NCBI RefSeq assembly: GCF_020497125.1
Contig: NC_059074.1
Span: forward strand, 199,092,915-199,156,914
DNA length: 64,000 nucleotides
Origin: Mauremys mutica
Lineage: Eukaryota > Chordata > Testudines > Geoemydidae
Reading direction: 5' to 3'
Position 1 is the first letter of the stretch, and each line of letters opens with the position of its first letter. Shown here in pieces: positions 22,605 through 33,622 of this stretch. The notes beneath the pieces were generated by a model. That model was not told the origin of the DNA. It saw nothing but the letters and a program-made list of their open reading frames with translations, and did not search any database. A program made the position numbers and the translations under genes.

Positions 22605-22850
22605 AGGTTCAGTGATTAGAACACCAGCCTGAATTATAGCAGACCTGGGTTCAATTCCTGCTCTGCCACAGGCTTCCTGTCTGACCACTTAGTTTCCCTG
22701 TGCCTCCATTTCCCATCGGGAACATGGGGATAATGGAATCTCCCTATGTCACAAGGCAGCTGTGATGATAAATATATTAAGGATTGTAAAGTGCTAGAGT
22801 GATGGAGGACAGACAAGTACCAGAAACAGAGCAGCATCAGCATCCACTAC
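22605..22850 (+). mobile_element. MIR-type SINE
   Basis: A tRNA-like head with a B-box form 'gggttcaattcctgctctgc' is followed by the MIR core: 'ttagtttccctgtgcctcca', 'ggggataatgg' and 'ttgtaaagtgct'. The order and spacing match MIR/CORE-SINEs. Confidence 0.75.
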
Positions 22851-23009
22851 ATGTCTGGATGGCAAAGAATTGGAAAACATGATAAAACGGGGGCAGGGTT
22901 AACTGGGAGGAAGAGACAGACCAGACAGGAAAAGGAGGTAGATCAGGAACAAGATTCCTGTTGTACAGTTCTCCTGTCTGTTCTTGTCCCCTCCTCCTTC
23001 AATCTGTGT

Positions 23010-23430
23010 TTGTAGCAGGCAATGTAGTCCAATGAGAGAAGCAGCATGGCATTCTGAATAGGACAGACAGATAATAGGGCATGGGACTGGAATTTAGGAG
23101 ACCTGTGGCTTGTCTACACTGTCTACATTGTCTACACTCCCCTGCAGTTTGGGACTTACATTAATGGGAACCTTGTAGTTCATGTCTGCAGCATCCTCCC
23201 GGGGGGTTTACACCCTTTACTGCTATTTATACCCCTGCAGTCCGAATGGCGGACAGCATAGACATAGCCTTGGATTCTCAGACCAGATCTGCACTGACTT
23301 ACTGTGACCTTGAGTGAGCCACTTAATCTCTCCGGGCATCCATTTTTCCATTGTTAAATTGGGGAGAATGATATTTCCCCTCTATAACTGCTTTGAGATC
23401 TGTAGTTGGAAAGTACTACGTATTATAACA
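23010..23430 (+). mobile_element. MIR-type SINE split by a miniature element
   Basis: The head (23010-23106: gcagcatggcattctgaata, gggactggaatttaggagac) and core (23271-23430: gtgaccttgagtgagccact, ttgttaaattggggagaatg, ctgctttgagatctg) are the two halves of one MIR. The 164-bp element between them explains the gap. Confidence 0.65.
23107..23270. mobile_element. Miniature inverted-repeat element inside the MIR
   Basis: The left end GGCTTGTCTACACTGTC is similar to the reversed right end GGCTATGTCTATGCTGTC. These resemble the GTCTACAC termini of the Harbinger-like elements elsewhere in the window. The triple 'tgtctaca' at the left end (23110-23135) is a short slippage repeat. Confidence 0.55.
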
Positions 23431-23459
23431 CTGTCTCTTTCAGAACAGCAGTGGCAGCC

Positions 23460-23870
23460 CCTAGGCTCCTGAAGCTGGCACCTCGACTGGTAGCAGCCCC
23501 CGGACACATTCACTGAGGAGTCGCCAACCAAGTGGTGGAGTAATGGAAAATCCAACAGGGACTTGACCCCAGCTTGGAAGGCTATGAGTGCCTCAGCGAT
23601 CTACCTGATTGGTCATTTGTAGACTGGTGCCCCACCCCATCAGGGAAGGGGCAGATTCATCTGAAGCAGGACAATGAGGCATTCGTGCGGTGGGTGGCCA
23701 TGTTGTCCCAGGACATGGACTGAGGGCTGCAACAACTGCGAGGTCCAACAGCACAAGAAGCAGGAGACCATGGAAACCAAAAGGCAGAACCAGCTGCAGC
23801 CTTCCATCAACTGAATCCACCCAATAAAACACCCTGCACCCTCCAAATCCCCTCAACAGCAAAATGATTG
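23460..23870 (+). pseudogene. Possible retroelement gag-like relic
   Basis: Across a stop and a shift the plus strand gives FVRWVAMLSQDMD, then QQHKKQETMETKRQNQLQ, a Gln/Lys-rich coil such as Gypsy gag proteins have near the N-terminus. No capsid or zinc-knuckle motif is visible. Weak call. Confidence 0.25.
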
Positions 23871-25500
23871 ATAATACCCCACCTTTCCTCCACTGATTTG
23901 CTGTTTAAGGGTAATAATTCCCAACTTTTATAGGTGCATCAAGTAACCTCCCCCCATGCTCCAGTCATTGTTTTCTTACCGCTCACCCCCAAACACATAT
24001 TATTTTGTTTTTCCGGCTATATTCCTATTTATTAATAGGTGGCAAAGCTTTTCACACCTCTGAATTTGCTACTGTAACAATTTCTCATTCTTTGTCCAGC
24101 CACTAAACTATTTCTGGAGGGTGAGAAGCATGCCTAAGAATTTGCTACCAGTGCTGAAAGTATAGATTTCATATATTACAAATGGAAATATTTTTAATTT
24201 TTAAAACGATGCCACAGAATTTCACATTTGGTTTACAGGAGCAAATCCCAAGACACGGTTTTCCCTGTCACTGCACAAGTTTTCTTCCCTTCCACAATGG
24301 GGTTGGGCCAGCAGCCAAGAGCCACTCACACTGGAGACTCCTGTGGCCAGCAACCACTAACTTTTACGTTGAGTGTGTCCTTACCCACCTTAATGAGAGT
24401 GGTAAATGCGTGAGCTTCTCATTATGAAAAGAATTAAGTCAGAAGTTTCTTGACTTTAATGCATTTAAGCCTGGCAATTCAAAGAGCTACAGTCATTGCC
24501 TAAAGCTTTAGGCATAGGCCAAATTAGAAAAAATATGTCAGGTAAGCACTCAGGCACAAGATAGTGTTGCTTACTGCTCCGCTTCCCAAAGCACAAAATT
24601 TAGCTCTTAAACTTTTTCTATTCCCAACTGAAACTTTAGCTCAAAAATTATGTAGCCATCAATATATTCTCAAAGCCAGCACAACTTTGGTTTGAAGATC
24701 CAACACATTGATGATAATGATAGGCTTCACCTACCTACATCTTTTAAAATGTAGTCCATACAACCTGTTTAACAAGAGAACACCTGTGGTTTTGATGTAC
24801 CATATGGGGAAAACCACGCACCTCTCATTAGCTGTAGTGAGGCATTCATGCAAATGAAAGGCTGTGGTTTCAAAGAGGCAGGTCAGACGCCAACACCTTG
24901 AAAGAGTGGTCTGTAGATTAATCTGATTTTTAAGTACTACTAACACTGTAAAATTAGTGTAAATACAAAGAGATCAATTGTTAAGCCTGTAACGCATGCC
25001 TTGATAAACCAGACACAATGCAAGGCACGCAACAGTATAATCACCAGGAAAATCAAGCTACAAACAACAACAACAAAAACCTCTCTCCTTCCTCATTTTT
25101 CCTTCCTTATTTCCAAGTCACACGTGTGCAGCGTCAAATCATAATAAAAACACTTCACACAAACTTTCTAAGAGGATAAAACACGTTTTGAAACCAGTAT
25201 CAGCACTTTGAGTAGGAAAGCTTTAGGGAACCACAACTCTAAAGTGTGTGTGGTTTCTCTATTTTTGATATGAAATACCAAAGTCTACTTAGATCAAAGG
25301 CTCCACTGTATATTCCTTGAGCACCCATAACACTCATTGACTTAAGCCAGTGATGTAAAGAATGCAGGATCAGGTCCCACGTAGGTAAAACTTATCAGAA
25401 AAAGCCAATACTGTACCATCCATTAAATAAAAAAGGAAGACAGATTATTACAAAGCTAGTTTATTAAATACATTTGTAACTGTTAATCTAAACAATTTCA
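23871..25500. other. No gene seen downstream of SPTLC3 exon 1
   Basis: AT-rich intron sequence with no named repeat. Bases up to the donor at 25533 have no acceptor-like exon on the minus strand that I can see. Confidence 0.5.
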
Positions 25501-25533
25501 GAGCAATTCAGTAAGTGATTAGTTAAATCTTAC

Positions 25534-25644
25534 CTGAATTTCTTTAGCAATTCCATTTTTCTTATAGATTCCACTTTTTAAGAGGTTATTCCGTTTCTGA
25601 TGACAATGTAGATGTCCATTGCTGACAGCACTGGGATTAGCCAT
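25534..25644 (-). CDS. SPTLC3: SPTLC3 first coding exon (serine palmitoyltransferase subunit 3), N-terminal 37 codons
   Basis: Read on the minus strand, an ATG at 25644-25642 opens 37 uninterrupted codons ending in CAG, followed at once by gtaaga, a consensus splice donor (donor GT at 25533-25532). The peptide begins MANPSAVSNGHLHCH and ends KKNGIAKEIQ. Mammalian SPTLC3, as I recall it, also starts MANP, has an NG.LH.H.K stretch and ends its first coding exon with KNGI.KE.Q; SPTLC2 has a clearly different N-terminus. SPTLC3 pairs with SPTLC1 in the endoplasmic reticulum and condenses serine with acyl-CoA, the committed step of sphingolipid synthesis. The pyridoxal-phosphate domain and the membrane segment lie in later exons, not seen here. 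The start context is weak at -3 (C) but has G at +4. There is no in-frame break, so this looks functional. Family assignment is from memory of the sequence. Confidence 0.85.
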
Positions 25645-25812
25645 TTGTTTAAATCAATACGATTCTCAGTTCTTAAGAGTGTCTCGGGTCTTTCTACTTT
25701 AAAAAGGCAGAGGGATGAACAAATAAAGTTCTGAGTTGAGGCCTGAAAGGTATCCAACTGGTCTGTCTGGCTTTTCCAGGAAGAGAGGAGGGACTATCTT
25801 TTTACAAGATCT
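25645..25812 (-). other. SPTLC3: Predicted 5' untranslated region of SPTLC3 exon 1
   Basis: This is the stretch between the ATG of the SPTLC3 exon and the position about 25-30 bp downstream of a TATA-like box. It contains no ATG on the minus strand, so the SPTLC3 start would be the first AUG of a transcript beginning there. The upstream edge is inferred from the TATA position only; no transcript data support it, and a further upstream noncoding exon is possible. Confidence 0.45.
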
Positions 25813-25837
25813 TAGAAACTAAAACCAAACTGTCGCC

Positions 25838-25843
25838 TTTATA
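25838..25843 (-). promoter_or_regulatory. TATA-like box upstream of SPTLC3
   Basis: The minus strand reads GTATAAAGGCG here, a good TATA box match, about 195 bp upstream of the SPTLC3 ATG. The neighbourhood is not CpG-rich, so a focused TATA promoter is plausible rather than a CpG-island promoter. This is inference from the motif and its position. Confidence 0.45.
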
Positions 25844-25849
25844 CAGCTT

Positions 25850-28508
25850 CAGCCCCAGTGAGGTAGAATGGCAAGTACATGGTAACAGGTCTGCTTTTAA
25901 AAACTACGAAGGTACAGCTCATGCCGGTTACTGTATGAACACAGCACCTATGTGAGTGAGTCAACAAGATTATTGCAGCTAGAAAGAAGTGGGTGGATTC
26001 CAAGCTGGAGACGCTTAAAGATACACTGCCTCCTAAATATTTCCCAGTACCAAACTTTTGTCCCTTGATAGCACTCAGAGAAATGTAGACTATCCTGCTT
26101 TGCGGAGAAAAAGGTTGAAAGTTTAAAATTTAAAAATAATAAGAAGGCAGTAAGACTTTCTAAAGGAAAATTATATATTTTAAACTTATGCAGATCTTGA
26201 TGTCAGCCACAATTAGTATTGAAATAGGCCCAGTAGCCAAAATTAAAAGATATTTTTGGCCTCGAGCCTATAAACACTTGTGCTAACAAGGGGACTACTT
26301 ACATTAGTAAAGATAAGCACATGCAAAGTGTTTGCATATTCAGGCCTTTATTAGAATGTAGCACTTCCATTCCACCTTCAGCAGAATACTTTTTTTTTAA
26401 AATATCTTCTTTACCAAGATATCCTGATACAAGTCCATAGTGTTTATTCAGGAAAAACTTCCATTTGGTGAGATCTTTCTGGTACAGACCATTATTATGC
26501 TGCAGTGAGAGCATAGGTCTCAATTGCTTTAGCTTTGTTAACAATAGGATTAAACAGATTGCTATGCAATTCAAATGATGAGAAATGTTAAAAAATTTGT
26601 TACGGGTAGGTTTGAGTGGGTCTTATTTTTAAACTTTAAGCCCCAAAACATTTATGCATGTAAGTAGTAAATGGGACTACCTATGTGCATGCTTGTAGGA
26701 TTGGGGCCCTTTGACTTTAAAGGAAATACTCGTGCTTAATGTTAAGCATGTGTCTTTGCAGAATCAGGGCCCTGTAGATTTTACAGACAAACAGATTTTC
26801 AGGATGCTTTTTCTGATTTGACATCGCTTATCTATTTGATTTATAGGAAGTGGAGATCTTTATAGTATCTATGTTCTAATAACTAAAACTACAACTTTAA
26901 TTTTTCTGATTAAAGGAAAACATCTATATAATCTACATTTCAAAGAAAAGAAGGATTGAGGCTTTAATCGGTAAAAATATGTGAAATGTTTAAATAAAAG
27001 AAACAGTGGAAAAGAAAGCTGCTTTCTTGACAGCAAACTATAGGTTACAATACAGAAAATAAAACTCACTATTTGACTCCAAAGCAAATACAGGAAACTT
27101 TCAAGTTATCATAAACTGCATTATCAATATTTAAATATTTAACCAGATTTAAAATCTGGAGTATAAATTTTTTTGCCAATTCTGAAATCTGTTGCCAGGG
27201 TCATGTACTAAAATATTAAACTGTGTTTCCTCTCTTTCTCTCTCTCTTCTTCATGACTTGCAAAGGAAAATGATTTAAAGAGGCTGAAACCTCTTTTGTT
27301 TCCTCAAAATATGTATGTAAGGCCTGAAAGGTGTTTTTTTCCTTTAGAAGTATCAGGAATGTCAAATTATGTCTTCCCTTATTTGAAGAGTGTTGGAGGA
27401 CTCAGAAAATGTGCGTTTAGAGTTTGTTTATTTTTAAGCTTTGAATTGATTGATAGGGAGGGGTGTTGAATTGTTTACAAAGAAAATTTTTCTCCCAAAA
27501 GTCTTAAATTGTTGTTTGGTTTTTGTAAATTCCTAAATTTTGTAATTTCCCTAAAACTCATTTCCCTCTTCAGTGAAACAGGTTCTACTTCCTTGGTATG
27601 TCAGAATCGCCCCTTCTTCTCCAATTGTCCATAAAGTCTTCCAGGGTATTCAAGAGCTGTACAAAGATAAAAAACCCTTCCGGGCCTTTAATTTATCAGA
27701 AAGCAGCAAAACAAACAACACACGATGCCACCAATCCAACAAATCCACTTCTACACAAGCTTGATGCCTGATTTTGTCTTCCTTTGCGAGTAACCTTTGA
27801 CCTACATCCTCAGTATCAGAAAGATGGTAACAGCCTTTGCTGAAGGCAACAGAACCACTCACAGTTATGGAGATACCAAAACAATGACACGGGTTATTAA
27901 AAACTGGAAAATGTAATCACACAGTGAGTCAGTGTGAGGATTAGAATTCAGGAGTTCCTGGCCTTTGTCTCTTGCTCAGCCTACTAGACAACACTGCCTT
28001 ATTTTTGTATGAATCACAGTCTCTGATAGACTCCATTAAGCCAATCAGCAGGGTGACAGTATGATGGGCTAGTTATTGTTAGTGTGCAGTAATAGGCTAA
28101 TAATCAGTTATAGTAAGTGATTGGAACTTGGGGGAAGATCCAGGTAAGGACAGCCAGGAAGTAGGTGGGGTGAATGTCCAGTAATAGTTAGTGGTATCCT
28201 GTGGTTTTCTTGCATCACCAATAGAATCCGTATAAAATTAAGGATGACAAGAATGAATTATATCTGTTCTTTCTGTACCTAGTGCACCTACCTAAAAGAA
28301 AGGCATGCTGAGCATTCTCCATATTGGACTTATTCCTGGTTTCTCAGTGAACCCCAGTCTCCTGGAAAATATGCTTTGTGCTCTTTGAGACTGACTGACC
28401 ACCCCATGGCAGGAAACTGTACCATCTTTGGACACGTCTTAGTAGCAGAAAGTCAGTGATTCTAGTATACCTGAGTTTGTATATGCTAGTCTATATAATA
28501 ATAGGAGA
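25850..28508. other. Upstream flank of SPTLC3, no gene seen
   Basis: AT-rich DNA with a CT-rich tract near 27228-27252. The part 26640-26785 ('gattggggccctttgacttt', 'gcagaatcagggccc') looks like an old palindromic dispersed repeat. Short open frames at 26299-26574 and 27573-27862 show no domain. Confidence 0.45.
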
Positions 28509-28690
28509 TATACCTATTGCCTAGATCTGGAAGGGACCTTGAAAGGTCATCAAGTCCAGCCCCCTGCTTTCACTAGCAGGACCATTACTGATTTTTGCCC
28601 CAAATCCCTAAGTGGCCCCCTCAAAGATTGAACTCACCACCCTCGGTTTAGCAGGCCAATACTCAAACCACTGAGCTATCCCTCCCACTC
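28509..28690 (-). mobile_element. tRNA-derived SINE with CR1-like tail
   Basis: Reversed, it begins GGGAGGGATAGCTCAGTGG, an A-box-like pol III start, then GAGTTCAATCT (B box), and ends with the CR1-type tail 'aggtcccttccagatct'. This fits the turtle tRNA-derived SINE described as tortoise pol III/SINE. A second copy is at 33149-33316. Confidence 0.8.
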
Positions 28691-29549
28691 TGCTCTATAA
28701 AGGATCTTATTCTCCCCTCCTCACTGTAGTTTCTCAGATGTAGGGTATTAAGTAACATGATTAACATCTGCCACATGTGGTTCATTCTCTCTCTCATCCA
28801 TTCCCCGTGGGAGAGATGAATCTGCCCGTGACTCTAAACTCCACCTTTAGTCCTGAGTTGTAGGGCCCAGACTCTCAAAGGTGTTTAGGCTCCTAACTTC
28901 TATTGAAATCAACCTCTGAGGACCTGGGCCTAGTCCCTATTTGTTACCCATTTGGGGACCTCAAAATGGGCCCTGGATTGCCTGTGACTTCTCAAATGAG
29001 TAAAAAAAAATAAACACGCTCCCTATAGTATTTTTACTTTCCAATGTGTCTATCAACATCTCTCTGAGCTCATGAACAATCAATATGAAATTAAAAGGCC
29101 CCATGCGTATAATCATCTTACTTAACAATTTAAAAAAGGCATGAGAGAAAGGCCATCCTGGCCAGGCTAAATCCTGTCCTCTCAACCCACCCTCTCAGAC
29201 TCAAACAAAACCTAAAACTTGGGAGTTCACAAAACAGGTATCTTTTGAGGGCCATCTATATTATAGGCAAATTCATCCCTGATGCAACTCTGTTCAGGTC
29301 AATGTTACCTGGTTACAACAGACATGGTGGAATCCATGTTGAAGGTTTTTTTCTGCAACAAAATCATGTATCAATCATGCTTGTGCAGTCATGTCTATTA
29401 CGCTTCCTAACTGTGTTTGCACCAGTGAATAATTCTGAGAAAAGGCAGACTGTTCAATAAATATTTCTGTTCTGTGTTTGGGGAAGAACAGATGATATAG
29501 TCTCATCATGCTAACAATCTTTCCATTCCACTAGTATCTCTGGAAGATG
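28691..29549. other. No gene seen
   Basis: Noncoding. The part 28865-28935 ('cccagactctcaaaggtgtt' to 'gaggacctgggcc') is a short degenerate palindrome of the same type as 18515-18604. Confidence 0.45.
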
Positions 29550-30990
29550 TTAAACAGAAGCTACTAAAGTTAGACATTTTTAAATTAGCAGGTCCAGATA
29601 ACTTGCATCCAAGAGTTTTAAAAGAGTTTGCTGAGGAGCTTGCTGAACTCTTAACATTCATTTTCAATAAGTCTTGGAGCACTGGGAAAGTTCACGAAGA
29701 GTGGAAAAAAGCTAATGTTGTGCCAATTTTTAAAAAGAGTGAATGGGATAGTCTGAGTAATTATAGGCCTGTCAGCCTGACATTGATCCTGGGCAAGATA
29801 TTGGAGCAGCTGATCTGGGACTCGACTAATACAGAATTTAAAGTACTTAATGCAAGTCAGCATGGGCTTATAGAAACTAGGTTCTATCAAACTAACTAGA
29901 TATCTTTGACGAAATTACAAGTTTGATTGATAAAGATAATAGTGTTGATATAATAGACTTCTTTAAGGGTTTTGACTTGGTACCACACAACATTTGGATT
30001 AAAAAAACCTGGAATGCTGTAAAATGAACATGGCACACATTAAATGGACTAAAAACTGGCTAACTGATAGGTTTCAAAATGTAACTGTAAATGGAGAATT
30101 GTCATCAAGCAGGAATGTTTCCAGTGGCGGTATTAGAGGGACTGGGTCTTGGCCCTATGCTATTTAACATTTGTATCAATGACTTGAAATAAAACATGGG
30201 GGAAAGGGTGGAGTGGGGGCAGGACCTGGGGCAGAGCCGGGGGTTGAGCACCCCCCAGCACTTTGGAAAATCAGCACCTGCGGGGGGACTCTATCCTGGG
30301 AAGCAGTGGCTCTGAAAAAGATATGGGGGCTGGAGTGGATATTTAGCTGAACATGAGCTCCCAATGTGATGCTGTGGCCAAAGGAGATAATGTGAACCTG
30401 GGATGCATAAATAGAGGAATCTTGAGTAGGAGTAGAGAGGTTATTTAACCTCTGTATTTGGCATTGGTGTGACTTTTGCGGGAATACTGTCTCCAGTTCT
30501 GGTGTCAACAATTCATGAAGGATGTTGATAAATTGGAGAGGGTTCAGAAAAGAGCCCCATGACTGATTAGAGGATTAGAAAACATGCCTTATGGCGATAG
30601 ACTCAAAGTGTTCAGCCTATTTAACTTAACACAGAGAAGGTTAAGGAGTGACTTGATTACAATGTATAAGTGCCTACATGGCAAATCATTAATAATGGGC
30701 TCTTCAATCTGGCAGAGAGATATATAACATGATCCAATGGCTGGAAGTTGAAGCTAGACAAATTCAGATTGTAAATCAGGCCTATATTTTTTCAGGGCGG
30801 ATAATTAACCATTGGAACAACTGGATTCTCCATCTTAGACAATTTTAAAATCAAGACTGGATGTTTTTCTAAAAGATCTGCTTTAGGAATTATCCTGGGG
30901 AAGTTCTATGGCCTGAGTTATACATGAGTCACACTAGCTGATCACAGTGGTCCCTTCTGACCTTGAAATCTATCACCATATGAATCTATG
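29550..30990 (+). mobile_element. CR1 LINE, sense, from fingers domain to 3' end
   Basis: The first 98 codons (29603-29899) read LHPRVLKEFAEELAE, WKKANVVPIFKKSEWDSLSNY and LGKILEQLIWD, the N-terminal RT fingers of CR1 ORF2. Later pieces include a GL*GPMLFNI-type motif near 30140-30180 and the 3' tail 'ggtcccttctgaccttgaaa' then 'tatgaatctatga'. It is interrupted by a hAT fragment and several stops, and is a different, older subfamily than the copy at 3005-4182. Confidence 0.88.
30196..30290. mobile_element. hAT miniature element fragment inside CR1
   Basis: The sequence 'gggcagagccgggggttgag' to 'ggaaaatcagcacctg' resembles the right end of the element at 50857-51194. Only that end is present; no target duplication is visible. 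Confidence 0.5.
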
Positions 30991-31241
30991 AAAAAAAAAA
31001 TCTGGATGGCTGTCCTGCCTCAACACTTCCTGAGCAGGGGATATAGTGCCCAGAAGATATGCACTATCAACACCACTATCACCTGGGGCAAAGCCCTCTG
31101 AAATGGCCCATTACACAGAGAAATGGGATAAAGGACTTGGTAGACTGGTCACATATGCACTGCCAATGGGTACTAATCTACAATGCAATATAGCAGGATT
31201 AATGACCTGGTCACAATCTAGGGACCCAGTCCTGCAAACAC

Positions 31242-31529
31242 TAAGGGTATGTCTACACAGCAAAAAAAGACCCAGAGCAGTGACAAGAGCCCAAGTCATC
31301 TGACTTGGGCTCGTGGGGCTCAAGATAGCAATGTAGACATGTTGGGCTCGGGCTGGAATCTGGGCTCTGAAACCCGGTGAGCAGAGAGGGTCTTGGAGCC
31401 CAGGCTCCAGCCCAAACCCAAACATCTACACTGTTCTGTTTAGCCCCACAGCCTGAGTCTAAGTCAGTTGACCCGGGCTCTGTGACTAGCTGCTGCAGGG
31501 TTTTTTGTTTTGCCTTTGTTTTACCCTTA
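31242..31529. mobile_element. Harbinger-type miniature element
   Basis: The left end TAAGGGTATGTCTACACAGC and right end ...TTTTACCCTTA are inverted. The interior has paired GC-rich arms (cttgggctcgtggggctcaa and its partner near 31440-31480). Flanks are CAC on both sides. The same terminus occurs at 47911 and 58888. Open frames on both strands are palindrome artefacts. Confidence 0.7.
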
Positions 31530-31786
31530 CACACATTCTTATCTTTACTAGTATGAATAGCACTCATGGTACAGTAGTAAAGTTAAGCACACGCATAAGT
31601 GATTGAAGGAGCCGGGGCGAGGCTGCTGACAAGGGAAGAATATGGTCAGCTGCCAAGCATAAACTATTTTGTATATAGACACAAATCACAATTGTGAGGA
31701 TGCGTGTACTATAATTTGTTGCAGAAAGGCAGGCAGGAAGATAGCAGCATGTCCTAGTAGATAGAGCTGTGCAACTCCAGGAACTT

Positions 31787-32178
31787 CATTCACCTGCACA
31801 TCCACCAATGTAATATATGCCATCATATGCCAGCAATGCCCCTCTGCTATGTACATCGGCCAAACTGGACAGTCTCTAAGGAAAAGGATAAATGGACACA
31901 AATCAGACATTAGGAATGGCAATATACAAAAACCTGTAGGAGGACACTTCAACCTCCCTGGCCACACAATAGCAGATCTTAAGGTGGCCATCCTGCAGCA
32001 AAAAAACTTTAGGACCAGACTTCAAAGAGAAACTGCTGAGCTCCAGTTCATCTGCAAATTTGACACCATCAGCTCAGGATTAAACAAAGACTGTGAATGG
32101 CTTGCCAGTTACAGAACCAGTTTCTCCTCCCTTGGTTTTCACACCTCAACTGCTAGAACAGGGCCTCATCCTCCCTGA
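31787..32178 (+). pseudogene. Penelope GIY-YIG endonuclease domain, C-terminal part
   Basis: The frame is open from the insertion point to the stop at 32178. It encodes a Cys-containing lead, VIYAIICQQCPSAMYIGQTG (the GIY and YIG strands), then SLRKRINGHKSDI with the conserved Arg, and a C-terminal helix region ending near FHTSTARTG. In Penelope-like elements this nuclease follows the reverse transcriptase. No RT is present here, so the protein is truncated and has no own start, but this stretch carries no stop or shift. Confidence 0.85.
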
Positions 32179-32252
32179 TTGATCTAACCTCGTTATCTCT
32201 AGCTTGCTTCTTGCTTGCTTATATATAGCTGCCCCTGGAAATTTCCACTCTT

Positions 32253-32292
32253 GCATCCGAAGAAGTGGGTATTCACCCACGAAAGCTCATGC
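32253..32292 (+). ncRNA. Hammerhead-ribozyme-like motif at the Penelope 3' end
   Basis: GCAT, CCGAAGA (core with U changed to C), GTGGGTATTCACCCAC (stem II), GAAA (32281-32284), GCTC, ATGC. GCAT and ATGC close stem I. Same layout as 7321-7360 and 49408-49446. Confidence 0.6.
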
Positions 32293-32545
32293 TGCAAAAC
32301 GTCTGTTAGTCTATAAGGTGCCACAGGATTCTTTGCTGCTTCTCCAGGAACTTGGGTTCCATTCCTAACTCTGCCACTAGACTGCTGGCTGACTTTGGGC
32401 AATCCACTTTCCCCAACCCCTACTCTGTCCCTCAGTTTCCCCATCTGTGAAATGGGGATAACAACACTTTAACTCCATTATAAAGTGCTTTGAGATCCAC
32501 TGATGAAAAGCACTGTATAAGAGTTAGGTGGTATTATTATTAGGG

Positions 32546-33148
32546 AGAAGCTCTATCGTGAAGCAGAAAGACAAACTAGTTTTAGGGATTTGTTTTAGTA
32601 AAGTTTTCTGTTAGACATTAGAAGAAAGTAACTTTTTCTGTGATCCTGTACCATTGCCACATGCTGACTCATATTGAACTAAGATAAGAAAAAAAACCCC
32701 AAAGTTAAACCTGCCATAAGATTTTCACTTTGATAAGCCTGTGAAGGAGCCTGAGTGGAACTAGCACTTTCCTAGGTTCCCATTTGCAATCACACTACAT
32801 ATAAGTGGAGAAGAATGTATGTTACAGTGCTCAGGGCATGTGATGATAAAGGTGGAAGAGTGAGGGCCACTACCTTTTTGGAGAGAGGCATTTTTTGTGT
32901 ATTGGAAATGATGCTGTTCCTCTGTGTGATAAACATTTGGGCACACTAGCAGATCACAAGATAGTTGCAGGGTCCTGACAATTTCAAACCTTTATCAGAT
33001 GCAAACCAGTCACACCATTAACAACCAGTAAAGACCTGGACAGTTGGCCTAATTCTGCACTAAACCAGTTTTAGACTGGTTTCATTGGAGATACACTGGT
33101 GTCAAATTGCTGCCACAAAAGGGAGAATCAAGCTCAAGCTGCCACTTA
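32546..33148. other. No gene seen
   Basis: Noncoding; no repeat named. A 61-codon minus-strand frame has no motif. Confidence 0.5.
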
Positions 33149-33316
33149 TTTCATAGAATATCAGGGTTGGAAGGGACCTCTAGGAGGTCATCTAGTCCAA
33201 TCCCCTGCTCAAAGCAGGACCAATCCCCAGACAGATTTTTGCCTCAAATGGTCCCCTCTAGGATTGAGCTCACAATGCTGGGTTTAGCAGGCCAAACCAC
33301 TGAGCTATCCCTCCCC
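33149..33316 (-). mobile_element. tRNA-derived SINE with CR1-like tail and target duplication
   Basis: Reversed, it opens GGAGGGATAGCTCAGTGG (A box), has a B-box-like 'gagctcaatcc' and ends with 'gaagggacctctaggaggtc' reversed, the CR1-like tail. CCACTTA flanks it at 33142-33148 and 33317-33323. Confidence 0.82.
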
Positions 33317-33388
33317 CCACTTAAATGTCAAAAGTTGCTTGTGCATCAGATGAGGTTTAAATCAGTTGCTGACTATGCCTCACTTGGC

Positions 33389-33622
33389 CAGGGCCGGCTC
33401 CAGGCACCAGCACAAGAAGCAGGTGCTTGGGGTGGCCAATACCAACGGGCGGCATTCCGGACACTATTGGGGCGGCAGGTCTGGGTCTTCGGCGGCGGGT
33501 CCCTCGCTCCCTCTCGGATTTGCCATTGAAGAGTGAAGCAGCGTGATTGCGCTGCCGCGGCTTTTATTTATTTATTTATTTTTTGCGCCGCTTGGGTAGG
33601 AGAAAACCAGGAGCCAGCCCTG
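33389..33622. mobile_element. hAT miniature element with exact 8-bp target duplication
   Basis: Termini CAGGGCCGGCTCCAGGCA and GGAGCCAGCCCTG are inverted. CACTTGGC occurs at 33381-33388 and 33623-33630 without mismatch. The interior includes a (TTTA)n run at 33566-33582. Related to 3319-3578 and 63383-64000 by its ends. Confidence 0.92.

Larger units (their letters stand above)
1..25533 (-). other. SPTLC3: Inferred part of SPTLC3 intron 1
   Basis: The donor at 25533 means transcription runs toward lower coordinates. I looked for the next SPTLC3 exon (a segment encoding a conserved YMGYG-type stretch) on the minus strand of this region and did not see it, so intron 1 should continue beyond the left edge. 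The region is filled with transposable elements listed separately; the rest is AT-rich noncoding sequence. Confidence 0.6.
31787..32341 (+). mobile_element. Penelope-like element, 5'-truncated, with 12-bp target duplication
   Basis: The 12-mer CTCCAGGAACTT lies at both edges (31775-31786 and 32342-32353). The insert holds the end of the Penelope protein (GIY-YIG endonuclease), a short 3' untranslated part and the terminal hammerhead-like region, ending 'ccacaggattctttgctgct'. Truncation from the 5' side with a target duplication is typical of target-primed insertion. Confidence 0.9.
31748..32545 (+). mobile_element. MIR-type SINE split by a Penelope insertion
   Basis: Left half 31748-31786 (cctagtagatagagctgtgc) and right half 32342-32545 (gggttccattcctaactctg, cagtttccccatctgtgaaa, ggggataac, tataaagtgctttgag) join into one MIR-type SINE once the Penelope copy is removed. 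Confidence 0.75.

Noticed and set aside
1..25533. Search for SPTLC3 exon 2 on the minus strand
   Set aside because: No stretch encoding the conserved YMGYG-type segment with flanking splice sites was seen; the exon is probably outside the window.
28650..28690. A and B box-like sequences suggesting a tRNA gene
   Set aside because: They continue into a CR1-like tail and lack a cloverleaf; this is a SINE head. The same holds for 33149-33316 and 43677-43730.
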